Source: Pseudomonadota bacterium
Lineage (GTDB): Bacteria > Pseudomonadota > Gammaproteobacteria > Pseudomonadales > Pseudomonadaceae
Assembly: GCA_023431055.1 (NCBI GenBank)
Contig: JAEYXX010000044.1
Span: 1-22,583 of the forward strand
Length of the DNA: 22,583 nucleotides
Reading direction: 5' to 3'
A program made the translations under genes and the position numbers. Below the pieces are notes generated by a model. It did no database searches, was not told the DNA's origin, and worked only from the letters and a program-made list of their open reading frames with translations. This document shows positions 8,267-16,420 of the stretch, one piece after another; position 1 is the first letter of the stretch, and each line of letters starts with the position of its first letter.

Positions 8267-9130
8267 ATGGTTCACAGCATGACGGCCTTTGCCCGCAACG
8301 AGCAGGCAACCGCCCACGGCACCCTGAGCTGGGAACTGCGCTCGGTCAATCACCGCTATCTCGAGCCGCACCTGCGCCTGCCCGACGCCTTCCGCGATCT
8401 CGAAGGCGCGGTGCGCGAGTCGCTGCGCCAGGGCCTTTCGCGCGGCAAGGTGGAATGCACGCTGCGCTTCGCCGAAGAAAGCGCCGGCAAGCAACTGCAG
8501 GTCGACAGTGAGCGTGCGCGCCAACTGATCGCCGCCGCCGAGCAGGTCGCCGCGCTGATCCAGCAACCGGCGCCGCTCAACCCGCTGGAAGTGCTGGCCT
8601 GGCCCGGCGTGCTGGTGGCCGACTCGGCCGATCCGCAAGCGCTCAACGCCGCCGCGCTGAAGCTGTTCGACCAGGCCTTGGGCGAGCTCAAGGCCGGCCG
8701 CGCCCGTGAAGGCGCCGAGCTGGCCAAGCTGCTCAACGAGCGCCTCGACAGCATACTCGAGGAAGTCGCTGCCCTGCGCGAACTGGTGCCGCAGATGCTC
8801 GCCGGCCAGCGCACCAAGATCGAAACCCGCTTCGCCGAGATGCAGGCTGAGCTCGACCCGCAACGCCTGGAGCAGGAGCTGGTGCTGCTGGCGCAGAAGA
8901 GCGATGTGGCCGAGGAACTGGATCGCCTGAGCACCCACGTCAGCGAAGTGCGTCGCGTGCTCAAGGCCGGTGGCGCTGCCGGGCGGCGCCTGGACTTCCT
9001 CATGCAGGAGCTCAACCGCGAAGCCAACACCCTCGGTTCCAAGGCGTTCGACCCGCGCAGCACGCAGGCTGCGGTCAATCTGAAGGTGCTCATCGAACAG
9101 ATGCGCGAGCAAGTGCAGAACATCGAGTAA
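8267..9130 (+). CDS. yicC: YicC/YloC family endoribonuclease
   Basis: The 287-residue protein has the same length as E. coli YicC and the family N-terminus MVHSMTAFAR, followed by ELRSVNHRYLEPHLRLPD. The C-terminal half (about 200-287), containing TRFAEMQAELDPQRLEQELVL in two parts and KAGGAAGRRLDFLMQELNRE, corresponds to DUF1732. E. coli YicC and B. subtilis YloC are reported endoribonucleases, YicC being tied to decay of the RyhB small RNA. The start at 8267 has GAGG at 8256-8259; an upstream in-frame start at 8114 would run through the promoter region and is rejected. The gene is divergent from rph and lies upstream of gmk. Confidence 0.94.
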   Translation: MVHSMTAFARNEQATAHGTLSWELRSVNHRYLEPHLRLPDAFRDLEGAVRESLRQGLSRGKVECTLRFAEESAGKQLQVDSERARQLIAAAEQVAALIQQPAPLNPLEVLAWPGVLVADSADPQALNAAALKLFDQALGELKAGRAREGAELAKLLNERLDSILEEVAALRELVPQMLAGQRTKIETRFAEMQAELDPQRLEQELVLLAQKSDVAEELDRLSTHVSEVRRVLKAGGAAGRRLDFLMQELNREANTLGSKAFDPRSTQAAVNLKVLIEQMREQVQNIE

Positions 9131-9957
<827 letters not shown>

Positions 9958-9970
9958 AACAGCGCTTCCA

Positions 9971-9999
9971 TTGTCGCTGGTGATTTTTTAGACTATTCA
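9971..9999 (+). promoter_or_regulatory. Possible rpoZ promoter
   Basis: TTGTCG (9971-9976) and TATTCA (9994-9999) are separated by 17 bases in the 94-base gmk-rpoZ gap. The match to sigma-70 boxes is four and three of six, so this is tentative. Confidence 0.3.
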
Positions 10000-10051
10000 G
10001 TCCGCTCGCCCGCTCGGGCCAAGCTTATCCGCACAAGTTACGAGGAACACC

Positions 10052-10315
10052 ATGGCTCGCGTTACCGTCGAAGATTGCCTGGACAACGTTGATAACCGCT
10101 TCGAACTGGTCATGCTCGCGACCAAGCGTTCGCGCCAGCTGGCCACCGGCGGCAAAGAGCCGAAAGTGGCTTGGGAAAACGACAAGCCCACCGTAGTTGC
10201 CCTGCGCGAAATCGCTGCCGGCCTGGTGGACTACGAAGTGGTCGCCCAGGAAGACATCGTCGAAGAAGAACCGCTGTTCGCTGCCTTCGAGGAAGAGGCC
10301 AACGAGCCTCTGTAA
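10052..10315 (+). CDS. rpoZ: RNA polymerase omega subunit
   Basis: Omega binds the C-terminal region of beta-prime, aids RNA polymerase assembly and helps form one of the two ppGpp sites described in E. coli RNA polymerase. The 87-residue protein starts [20 protein letters not shown] and contains the conserved [13 protein letters not shown] and [13 protein letters not shown] segments. It ends in an acidic tail rich in glutamate. GAGGAA at 10042-10047 is a good ribosome site. It lies 63 bases before spoT, so subunit and ppGpp enzyme are likely made from a shared transcript. Confidence 0.97.
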   Translation: MARVTVEDCLDNVDNRFELVMLATKRSRQLATGGKEPKVAWENDKPTVVALREIAAGLVDYEVVAQEDIVEEEPLFAAFEEEANEPL

Positions 10316-10378
10316 GTCGATGATGCCGGGTCGAAGTCGCACGGCGCAGGGCCACAGCTGCCAACGGGGGAACTACCC

Positions 10379-12490
10379 ATGGCTGGCATAGACGCTCTCG
10401 CCGACCGACTTTCGGCCTATCTCGGCCATGACCAGGTCAACCTGGTTCGCCGGGCCTACTTCTACGCCGAACAGGCGCACGACGGGCAACGCCGCCGCAG
10501 CGGCGAAGCCTACGTGACCCATCCGCTGGCCGTGGCCAGCATCCTCGCCGACATGCACATGGATCATCAGAGCCTGATGGCCGCCATGCTGCACGACGTC
10601 ATCGAAGACACCGGCATCGCCAAGGAAGCGCTCAACGCGCAGTTCGGCGAAACCGTGGCCGAACTGGTCGACGGGGTCAGCAAGCTGACCCAGATGAACT
10701 TCGAGACCAAGGCTGAGGCGCAGGCCGAGAACTTCCAGAAGATGGCCATGGCCATGGCCCGCGACATCCGCGTGATTCTGGTCAAGCTCGCCGACCGCCT
10801 GCACAACATGCGCACCCTCGATGCCATGCCGCACGAGAAGAGCCGGCGCATCGCCAAGGAAACTCTGGAAATCTACGCGCCCATCGCCAACCGGCTGGGC
10901 ATGCACAACATGCGCGTGGAGTTCGAAGACCTGGGCTTCAAGGCCATGCACCCGATGCGCTCCGAGCGCATCCGCGCCGCCGTGCGCCGCGCTCGGGGCA
11001 ACCGCAAGGAAATCGTGGCCAAGATCGAGGAATCGATCCAGATGTGCCTGCAGCGCGAAGGCATGGAAGGCGAAGTGATCGGCCGCGAGAAGCACCTCTA
11101 CAGCATCTACCAGAAGATGCGCGGCAAGCGTAAGGCGTTCAACGAGATCATGGACGTCTACGCCTTCCGCATCATCGTCGACAAGGTCGACACCTGCTAC
11201 CGCGTGCTCGGCGCCGTACACAACCTGTACAAGCCGCTGCCCGGGCGCTTCAAGGATTACATCGCGATACCCAAGGCCAACGGCTACCAGTCGCTGCACA
11301 CCACGCTGTTCGGCATGCACGGCGTGCCCATCGAGATCCAGATCCGCACCCGCGAGATGGAAGAGATGGCCAACAACGGCATCGCCGCGCACTGGCTGTA
11401 CAAGTCCAACGACGACGAAGTGCCCAAGGGCAACCATGCCCGCGCACGGCAGTGGGTCAAGGGCGTGCTGGAGCTGCAGCAACGCGCCGGCAACTCGCTG
11501 GAATTCATCGAAAGCGTGAAGATCGACCTGTTCCCGGACGAGGTCTACGTGTTCACGCCCAAGGGCCGCATCATGGAGCTGCCAAAAGGCTCCACGGCGG
11601 TCGACTTCGCCTACGCGGTGCACACCGACGTCGGCAACACCTGCATCGCCTGCCGCATCAACCGTCGCCTGGCACCGCTGTCGCAGGCGCTGGAAAGCGG
11701 CTCGACGGTGGAAATCGTCACCGCACCGGGCGCCCGACCGAATCCGGCCTGGCTCAACTTCGTTGTCACCGGCAAGGCGCGCACGCATATCCGCCATGCC
11801 CTCAAGCAGCAGCGCCGCTCGGAATCCATCAGCCTCGGCGAACGCCTGCTGAACAAGGTGCTGGCCAGCTTCGATACGCACCTGGAGAAGATTGCCCCCG
11901 AGCGCGTGCAAGCGGTGCTCGGCGAGTACCGCCAGGAAGTGATCGAGGATCTGCTCGAAGACATCGGCCTGGGCAACCGCATGGCCTACGTCGTCGCCCG
12001 CCGCCTGCTGGCCGAAAATGGCGACGACACCCTGCCGAGCAGCGAAGGGCCGCTGGCGATTCGCGGCACCGAAGGTCTGGTGATGAGCTACGCCAAGTGC
12101 TGCACGCCGATTCCGGGCGACCCCATCGTCGGCTACCTGTCCGCCGGCAAGGGCATGGTGGTGCACATGGAAAGCTGCCGGAACATCGTCGACATCCGCC
12201 ACAACCCGGAAAAATGCATCCAGCTCAACTGGGCCAAGGATGTCACCGGCGAATTCAACGTCGAACTGCGCGTCGAGCTGGAACACCAGCGCGGCCTGAT
12301 CGCTCTGCTGGCCAGCAGTGTCAATGCCGCCGATGGCAATATCGAGAAGATCAGCATGGACGAACGCGACGGCCGTATTAGCGTGGTGCAACTGGTGGTC
12401 AGCGTGCATGACCGCGTGCACCTGGCCCGTGTGATCAAGAAACTGCGCTCGCTCAAGGGCGTGATGCGTATCACCCGAGTACGCGCCTGA
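10379..12490 (+). CDS. spoT: Bifunctional (p)ppGpp synthase/hydrolase SpoT
   Basis: SpoT hydrolyses and can make (p)ppGpp, setting the stringent-response level in response to carbon, fatty acid and other stresses. The 703-residue protein has all expected parts in order. The N-terminal HD hydrolase domain carries THP (47-49) and the metal-binding His72-Asp73 of LHDVIEDTG. The synthetase domain contains [12 protein letters not shown] and [20 protein letters not shown]. Then come a TGS domain starting near [14 protein letters not shown], a conserved Cys-Cys segment ([12 protein letters not shown]) and a C-terminal ACT domain. The RFKD form of the synthetase loop is the RxKD type found in bifunctional enzymes, in contrast to ExDD of RelA. 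GGGGGA about ten bases upstream supports the ATG. Confidence 0.97.
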   Translation: MAGIDALADRLSAYLGHDQVNLVRRAYFYAEQAHDGQRRRSGEAYVTHPLAVASILADMHMDHQSLMAAMLHDVIEDTGIAKEALNAQFGETVAELVDGVSKLTQMNFETKAEAQAENFQKMAMAMARDIRVILVKLADRLHNMRTLDAMPHEKSRRIAKETLEIYAPIANRLGMHNMRVEFEDLGFKAMHPMRSERIRAAVRRARGNRKEIVAKIEESIQMCLQREGMEGEVIGREKHLYSIYQKMRGKRKAFNEIMDVYAFRIIVDKVDTCYRVLGAVHNLYKPLPGRFKDYIAIPKANGYQSLHTTLFGMHGVPIEIQIRTREMEEMANNGIAAHWLYKSNDDEVPKGNHARARQWVKGVLELQQRAGNSLEFIESVKIDLFPDEVYVFTPKGRIMELPKGSTAVDFAYAVHTDVGNTCIACRINRRLAPLSQALESGSTVEIVTAPGARPNPAWLNFVVTGKARTHIRHALKQQRRSESISLGERLLNKVLASFDTHLEKIAPERVQAVLGEYRQEVIEDLLEDIGLGNRMAYVVARRLLAENGDDTLPSSEGPLAIRGTEGLVMSYAKCCTPIPGDPIVGYLSAGKGMVVHMESCRNIVDIRHNPEKCIQLNWAKDVTGEFNVELRVELEHQRGLIALLASSVNAADGNIEKISMDERDGRISVVQLVVSVHDRVHLARVIKKLRSLKGVMRITRVRA

Positions 12491-12516
12491 CACAATTCCC
12501 CTATTTCCAGTCTGTA

Positions 12517-12537
12517 GGCTGGGTGCTCGACCCAGCC
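12517..12537 (+). terminator. Stem-loop between spoT and ridA
   Basis: GGCTGGGT (12517-12524) pairs perfectly with ACCCAGCC (12530-12537) around GCTCG. There is no following T run, and the hairpin ends nine bases before the ridA Shine-Dalgarno. It may be an attenuating or mRNA-stabilising hairpin rather than a full terminator. Confidence 0.4.
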
Positions 12538-12558
12538 AGTCCTCACAAGGAGCGATTC

Positions 12559-12939
12559 ATGAGCAAGACCGTCATCACCAGCGACAAGGCCCCGGCCGCC
12601 ATCGGCACCTACTCCCAGGCGATCAAGGCCGGCAACACCGTGTACATGTCCGGCCAGATCCCGCTGGATCCGGTGAGCATGGAGCTGGTCGAAGGCTTCG
12701 AAGCACAGACCGTGCAGGTGTTCGAGAACCTCAAGGCGGTTGCTGAAGCCGCCGGCGGCTCGTTCAAGGACATCGTCAAGCTGAACATCTTCCTCACCGA
12801 CCTCTCGCACTTCGCCAAGGTCAACGAGATCATGGGCCGCTACTTCGAACAGCCCTACCCGGCTCGCGCCGCTATCGGCGTAGCCGCTCTGCCGCGCGGT
12901 GCGCAGGTGGAAATGGACGCTATTCTGGTCATCGAGTAA
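12559..12939 (+). CDS. ridA: RidA family 2-iminobutanoate/2-iminopropanoate deaminase
   Basis: RidA speeds hydrolysis of reactive enamine/imine intermediates released by PLP enzymes such as threonine dehydratase, protecting other PLP enzymes. The 126-residue protein has the family length, trimer core and signatures: [23 protein letters not shown] near the N-terminus (in the 16-39 range) and the C-terminal [24 protein letters not shown], which holds the conserved arginine that binds the substrate carboxylate. AAGGAG at 12547-12552 sets the start at 12559 rather than an in-frame ATG at 12523. It follows spoT by 68 bases, as in other pseudomonads. Confidence 0.96.
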   Translation: MSKTVITSDKAPAAIGTYSQAIKAGNTVYMSGQIPLDPVSMELVEGFEAQTVQVFENLKAVAEAAGGSFKDIVKLNIFLTDLSHFAKVNEIMGRYFEQPYPARAAIGVAALPRGAQVEMDAILVIE

Positions 12940-13080
12940 GAGCCTGCTCACGATCTCGCGAGCTAGAGCCAGGCAAGGCGAAATCAGGCGAAAAAGCGCA
13001 GTTTACGAGCTGTAAATGAGCATTTTGAGCCTGGTTTCAACGCAGCATGGCCGACGCGCAGCAGATCGTGAACAGGTTCT
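12939..13080 (+). repeat. Dispersed palindromic repeat, copy 2, with terminal inverted repeats (ridA-lipoprotein gap)
   Basis: The 142-base unit begins at the last base of the ridA stop codon. Its ends, AGAGCCTGCTCACGATCT (12939-12956) and AGATCGTGAACAGGTTCT (13063-13080), are inverted repeats matching at 16 of 18 positions. The core 12981-13037 is framed by AAATCAGGC and GCCTGGTTT and matches copy 1 near 9217-9285 in the opposite orientation. It is continuous with TTTCAACGC, whereas copy 1 has 53 extra bases at that point. The form suggests a non-coding MITE/REP-like element. Confidence 0.75.
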
Positions 13081-13088
13081 GAGTCGTT

Positions 13089-13113
13089 CGAGCGGGGCAA
13101 CAGACCCCGCTCG
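13089..13113 (+). terminator. 9-bp stem-loop before the lipoprotein gene
   Basis: CGAGCGGGG (13089-13097) pairs with CCCCGCTCG (13105-13113) around CAACAGA. It is followed by a pyrimidine stretch (CCCTTCCCC) with few Ts. It may end ridA transcription weakly or form part of the leader of the next gene. Confidence 0.4.
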
Positions 13114-13137
13114 CCCTTCCCCGGCATGGAGATCGCC

Positions 13138-13869
13138 ATGCGTCTGCTTCCTCTGTTGTTACTGGCCGCCCTGCTGAGCGGCTGCGCCAGCACACCTAAC
13201 AACGACCCGAGCGGTACCTGGATCAACCAGGCTGCCATCGATGCCGCCCGCGAGAGCGGTCGCCTGCGCGAAGCCCTGCTCGCCTACGGCCCCAACCTCG
13301 AATGGCAGATCAACCCCGAACAGCAGCAGGCCAGCTACAGCAACGGCTTCGAGCTGGCCGAGGGCAGGCTGCAGGGTGCCGGAGAGGGGCGTTGGCAGGT
13401 GACCTTCTACGGTGATTACAACGAGCAGCTCGCCATTCAGAACGGCGAACTGGTGCAGATCGCCAGCGAATACTGGCCCGAGCAGCACTTCGCCCGCGTC
13501 AAAGGCTCCAGCGAACCCAAGCCACTGGGCAGCAGCTTCGAGCAGGCGCTATATCGCGACTACCTGGGCGGCGACTGGCTGATCGAGGAAGGTCTGGGCC
13601 AGGGCGGCCTGGTGCGCTTCAACAGCGACGGGCAGGTACAAGGCCTGCCCGGCGCCGAACGCTTCGCCCTGTGCCTGGCAGGCGACTGCGCGGCCATGAG
13701 CGGCGAACATGACAGCCTTTGGCTGCAAGCCGGTGATCAGGGTAGCCCCTGGTTGTTCGTGCATGAAGGCAATCAGCTACGCATCTTCGAAGCGCAGAAC
13801 CGCGCCCAGTTCGACGAGATGCCCGAGTACCAGCCCGGCCCGCAACGCTGGTTGCTCAAACGCCGCTGA
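13138..13869 (+). CDS. Predicted lipoprotein of unknown function
   Basis: The 243-residue protein has a short lipoprotein signal, MRLLPLLLLAALLSGC, with a lipobox ending at Cys16, so it should be lipid-anchored in the envelope. Residue +2 is alanine and there is no inner-membrane retention aspartate, which favours the outer membrane. I do not recognise a family. Two similar halves seem present, one starting at SGTWINQ (about 24) and one at GGDWLIEE (144-151). Each has alternating hydrophobic beta strands and ends with a PEY or EYWPE-like stretch, reminiscent of small lipocalin/META-type barrels. GGAG at 13128-13131 supports the start at 13138 over the ATG at 13126. It converges on the LysE gene. 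Confidence 0.8.
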   Translation: MRLLPLLLLAALLSGCASTPNNDPSGTWINQAAIDAARESGRLREALLAYGPNLEWQINPEQQQASYSNGFELAEGRLQGAGEGRWQVTFYGDYNEQLAIQNGELVQIASEYWPEQHFARVKGSSEPKPLGSSFEQALYRDYLGGDWLIEEGLGQGGLVRFNSDGQVQGLPGAERFALCLAGDCAAMSGEHDSLWLQAGDQGSPWLFVHEGNQLRIFEAQNRAQFDEMPEYQPGPQRWLLKRR

Positions 13870-13875
13870 TCAGCC

Positions 13876-13903
13876 GGCGCCGCCTCCGGGCAGGAGCGGC
13901 GCC
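13876..13903. terminator. GC-rich hairpin between convergent lipoprotein and LysE genes
   Basis: GGCGCCGC (13876-13883) pairs with GCGGCGCC (13896-13903), extended by TCC/GGA past one bulged base, with a five-base loop. It sits in the 37-base gap between two stops. No T run follows on either strand, so termination is plausible but not certain. Confidence 0.4.
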
Positions 13904-13906
13904 ACG

Positions 13907-14524
13907 CTATAGAGCCCCCAGCAACAGCCAGCCTCCCAGCGCCAGCAACAGGCCACCGTAACCGCGATCCAGCCAGCGCACGCGACGCTGCAACCAGCTG
14001 CGCCAGCGCGCCTGATCGAGCAGACGCACCAGCGCCAGATCCCAGAACAGCACCACCAGGGTCATCCACAGCATCGCCAGGCCCAGCCCCCATGCCGGCA
14101 TTGCCGACTCGCGCAAGACCCCGAATAGCCCGGCATAGAACAGCGGCAATTTGGGGTTGAGGCTGCTGGCCAGAAGGCCCTGACGCATGCCCTTCCACAC
14201 CCCGCCCAGCCTCAGTTGATCACCCTGCGGTAGGACCAGATCTCGCCGCGAGGCCAGCGCCTGCAGGCCGCTCCAGGCGAAATACAGCCCGCCGACGACC
14301 TGCAAGCCGCGCCACAGCCAACTGCCCTCGGCGGGTAACAACGCCATGACGAACAGCACCAGCAGCATGCTCAGCAGGTTGGCCAGCGCGATGCCGCAGG
14401 CGCAACCGTCGGCCTGGTGCCGGCCCTTGGCCAGAGCGGTACGAATCAATAGAAAGAAGTCCGGCCCAGGCGACAGCAAGGCCGCGAAATGAGTACCGGC
14501 CACCAGTAGAAACAATGCGAACAT
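13907..14524 (-). CDS. LysE/RhtB family exporter
   Basis: This 205-residue inner-membrane protein has about six hydrophobic segments and the family N-terminus MFALFLLVAGTHFAALL, with the SPGPDFFLL motif around residues 18-26. LysE/RhtB members export amino acids such as lysine, homoserine or threonine, or related small molecules; the substrate cannot be read from sequence. The start at 14524 is set by GGAGG just upstream, not by a longer reading to 14650. That ribosome site lies inside a six-base-pair GC-rich hairpin. An AraC-type regulator gene lies 138 bases upstream on the same strand and may control it. Confidence 0.9.
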   Translation of the reverse strand: MFALFLLVAGTHFAALLSPGPDFFLLIRTALAKGRHQADGCACGIALANLLSMLLVLFVMALLPAEGSWLWRGLQVVGGLYFAWSGLQALASRRDLVLPQGDQLRLGGVWKGMRQGLLASSLNPKLPLFYAGLFGVLRESAMPAWGLGLAMLWMTLVVLFWDLALVRLLDQARWRSWLQRRVRWLDRGYGGLLLALGGWLLLGAL

Positions 14525-14545
14525 GGCACCTCCGTTTGGCGGAGG
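14525..14545 (-). promoter_or_regulatory. Hairpin covering the lysE-type gene's Shine-Dalgarno
   Basis: On the minus-strand transcript CCTCCG pairs with CGGAGG around the loop CCAAA (14529-14545), four bases before the ATG at 14524. The 3' arm is itself the only good ribosome binding site, so the folded form should block initiation. The structure is seen directly; regulation by it is inferred. Confidence 0.6.
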
Positions 14546-14662
14546 CAGTGTCGGCAACCAGCGGTGTCGATGTATTGGAAAAAACTCAGGCTCTACAGCG
14601 AGGCAATCGCTGCCGAACAACTTGGCGCGCCCCGATGCAAGTTCGCGCAAAGCCTTGCCGAA

Positions 14663-15463
14663 TCAGGCCTGCGCCACGGAGCGAAAACGCCCCGGAGTGA
14701 CCCCGGTGAAACGGCGAAACACCCCGTTGAAATGCGCCTGGTCATAAAAGCCCAGTTCCAGTGCGACATCGGCCAGGGCCTGACCTTGCAACAACCTGCG
14801 CTTGGCTTCACGCACTCGGCGCTGCAGTAGATCGGTGTGTGGCGGCACGCCATAGGCACGGCGAAATGCCTCGATCAGGTGGCGCGGGTGACGCTGCACC
14901 AAGGCAGCCAATTGCTCGAGGCTGACAGCCTCGGCGTAGTGCGCTTCCAGGTAATCGCGCAGGTACGCCGCCACCCCGCTGTCGCGACATGCCGGGCGCG
15001 CCTCGCGCAAGCCGCCGTGCCGCACGAAGACCAGCTCCAGCAACGCCAGCAGTTCGCTCTCCAACGCCAGCGCATCACTGCGCTCGAACTCGCCAGCCAG
15101 CTGCGCAAGGCTTGCCGCGACGCGGCCGTCGTCATCCGGATTGAGTGTGCTGAAGCCGTTGGGCAGGCGCTTGCGCCCGAGCAGCGCCGGCAGCCGCGAC
15201 TCTTCGATATAGAGCATGCGATAGACCACACGCGCAGACTCGGCATGCCCGGTATGCGGCTCCTCGGGGTTCATCAGCGACAGGGTGCCGGCAGGCAGCG
15301 CATAGCGCTGACCACGACACTGGTAGCCACCGACACCCTGCACGATGGCGCCGATGGCGAAGGCATCATGACTATGTCGGCCAAAGGCCTGCCCGGAGAA
15401 GTCGGCGTGAAACAGCTCGACGCCCGGCAGCCAGGGCTTGGCCAGCAAACTGTTGGCGTCCAT
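14663..15463 (-). CDS. AraC family transcriptional regulator
   Basis: The 266-residue protein has a cupin-type ligand-binding N-terminal half, with FGRHSHDAFAIGAIVQG (in the 22-38 area), GTLSLMNPEEPHTGHA and a hydrophobic barrel. The C-terminal half has two helix-turn-helix motifs: SLEQLAALVQRHPRHLIEAF, and ALADVALELGFYDQAHFNGVF followed by RRFTGVTPGRFR, the standard AraC signature. This class often senses a small compound and activates a neighbouring transporter, here the LysE gene downstream. The start at 15463 lies one base after the TGA of the YeeZ-like gene, suggesting translational coupling; a longer reading to 15619 would overlap that gene deeply and is rejected. Confidence 0.92.
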   Translation of the reverse strand: MDANSLLAKPWLPGVELFHADFSGQAFGRHSHDAFAIGAIVQGVGGYQCRGQRYALPAGTLSLMNPEEPHTGHAESARVVYRMLYIEESRLPALLGRKRLPNGFSTLNPDDDGRVAASLAQLAGEFERSDALALESELLALLELVFVRHGGLREARPACRDSGVAAYLRDYLEAHYAEAVSLEQLAALVQRHPRHLIEAFRRAYGVPPHTDLLQRRVREAKRRLLQGQALADVALELGFYDQAHFNGVFRRFTGVTPGRFRSVAQA

Positions 15464-15464
15464 T

Positions 15465-16322
15465 TCAGCGCTCGGCGAGGATCGCCGCATAGCCCTCGCG
15501 GTAGCTCGGATACTGCGGCACCCAACCCAGCGCACGGGCGCGGGCATTGCGGCAACGCTTGCTACCGGCTCGGCGCACGCGCTGCTCGTCGCTCCAGTGG
15601 CTGACGCCCAGTTGCTCACGCAGCCAACCCACTACTTCGTGCAGCGGCGCCGGCTCGTCGTCGACGCCCAGGTAGCAATCGGCCAAGGGCACACCGGCGG
15701 CATCCGCCTGCAACAGCGTGGTGAACAGGCCGGCAGCATCCTCGACATGAATGCGATTGCCATACAGCGGCGGCGTCTCGCTGACGCGATAGCCGCCGCG
15801 CACCTGGCTCAGCAACCATTCCCGGCCGGGGCCGTAGAGGCCGGTCAGACGCACCGTGGTCGCCGGCAACCCGCTGTCGAGCACTACACGTTCGGCCTCG
15901 CGCATGATCACCGCAGAAAAACTCTGCGCTTCAGCCACAGAGCCCTCGTCGATCCACTCGCCCTCCTGCTGCCCGTACACGCCGCTGCTGGAGGCGAACA
16001 GGATGCGCCGCGGGCGCTGGCCATGCTGCGCCAACCAGCTCAACACGCGGCGCAGCCCCTCGACATAGGCGGCGCGATAGCCGGCCTCGTCATGCTCGGT
16101 GGCGGCGGCGCAGTACACCAGGTAATCCAGTTGCCCTTGCGGCCAATCCGCCGGACAGGCATCGGCGTGCAGATCGCCGGCCAGCGGCTCGATGGCGGTA
16201 GGTAGCGCGGCCACGTTGCGACGCATACCGATCACGCGCCAGCCTTGTGCGGCCATACGCAGGCCAAGGCGGGTACCGACGTCTCCACACCCGGCAATCA
16301 GCAGGCTGTTGCATCCCGACAT
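15465..16322 (-). CDS. YeeZ-like NAD(P)-binding epimerase/dehydratase-type protein
   Basis: The 285-residue protein begins MSGCNSLLIAGCGDVG, with a Rossmann dinucleotide-binding GxGxxG at residues 11-16. Further on are GLRRVLSWL, LFASSSGVYGQQEG, TVRLTGLYGPGREWL and RIHVEDAAG, typical of the extended short-chain dehydrogenase family and closest in feel to E. coli YeeZ. The catalytic YxxxK is not obvious in its usual form: the VYG segment is followed by VIMREAER, so activity is uncertain. The start at 16322 is favoured by GGAG six bases upstream; an ATG at 16334 has no ribosome site. It is divergent from oxyR and runs into the AraC gene with one base between. Confidence 0.85.
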   Translation of the reverse strand: MSGCNSLLIAGCGDVGTRLGLRMAAQGWRVIGMRRNVAALPTAIEPLAGDLHADACPADWPQGQLDYLVYCAAATEHDEAGYRAAYVEGLRRVLSWLAQHGQRPRRILFASSSGVYGQQEGEWIDEGSVAEAQSFSAVIMREAERVVLDSGLPATTVRLTGLYGPGREWLLSQVRGGYRVSETPPLYGNRIHVEDAAGLFTTLLQADAAGVPLADCYLGVDDEPAPLHEVVGWLREQLGVSHWSDEQRVRRAGSKRCRNARARALGWVPQYPSYREGYAAILAER

Positions 16323-16340
16323 GCTTTTCTCCATGACATT

Positions 16341-16394
16341 TATGCAAAGGCGCAGTTTAGCCCGGTTGGTTCATTCGTATGCAAAGGCTATGCT
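16341..16394. promoter_or_regulatory. oxyR promoter region with 11-bp direct repeat
   Basis: TTGGTT (16366-16371) and TATGCT (16389-16394) with a 17-base spacer form a plausible promoter for oxyR, starting near 16401. The exact repeat TATGCAAAGGC occurs at 16341-16351 and 16378-16388, 37 bases apart, and the second copy runs into the promoter spacer. A regulator site is possible but none is recognised. Confidence 0.45.
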
Positions 16395-16420
16395 TGTCGG
16401 CAATTTAATGGATAAACACT

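Noticed and set aside
8102..9112. A 336-codon open frame antisense to yicC
   Set aside because: It is a shadow of yicC with no domain features.
9971..9990. A T run (TGATTTTTT) after gmk as a possible intrinsic terminator
   Set aside because: The preceding sequence folds only into a very weak stem, and rpoZ follows in the same direction.
10373..12493. A 706-codon open frame on the minus strand covering all of spoT
   Set aside because: It is a codon-bias shadow of the GC-rich spoT frame. The translation is low in complexity, rich in H, V, D and G, with no recognisable domain, and spoT is unmistakable.
14564..14859. Short open frames between the AraC and LysE genes
   Set aside because: They overlap the AraC coding end, have no ribosome site and compete with each other in several frames.
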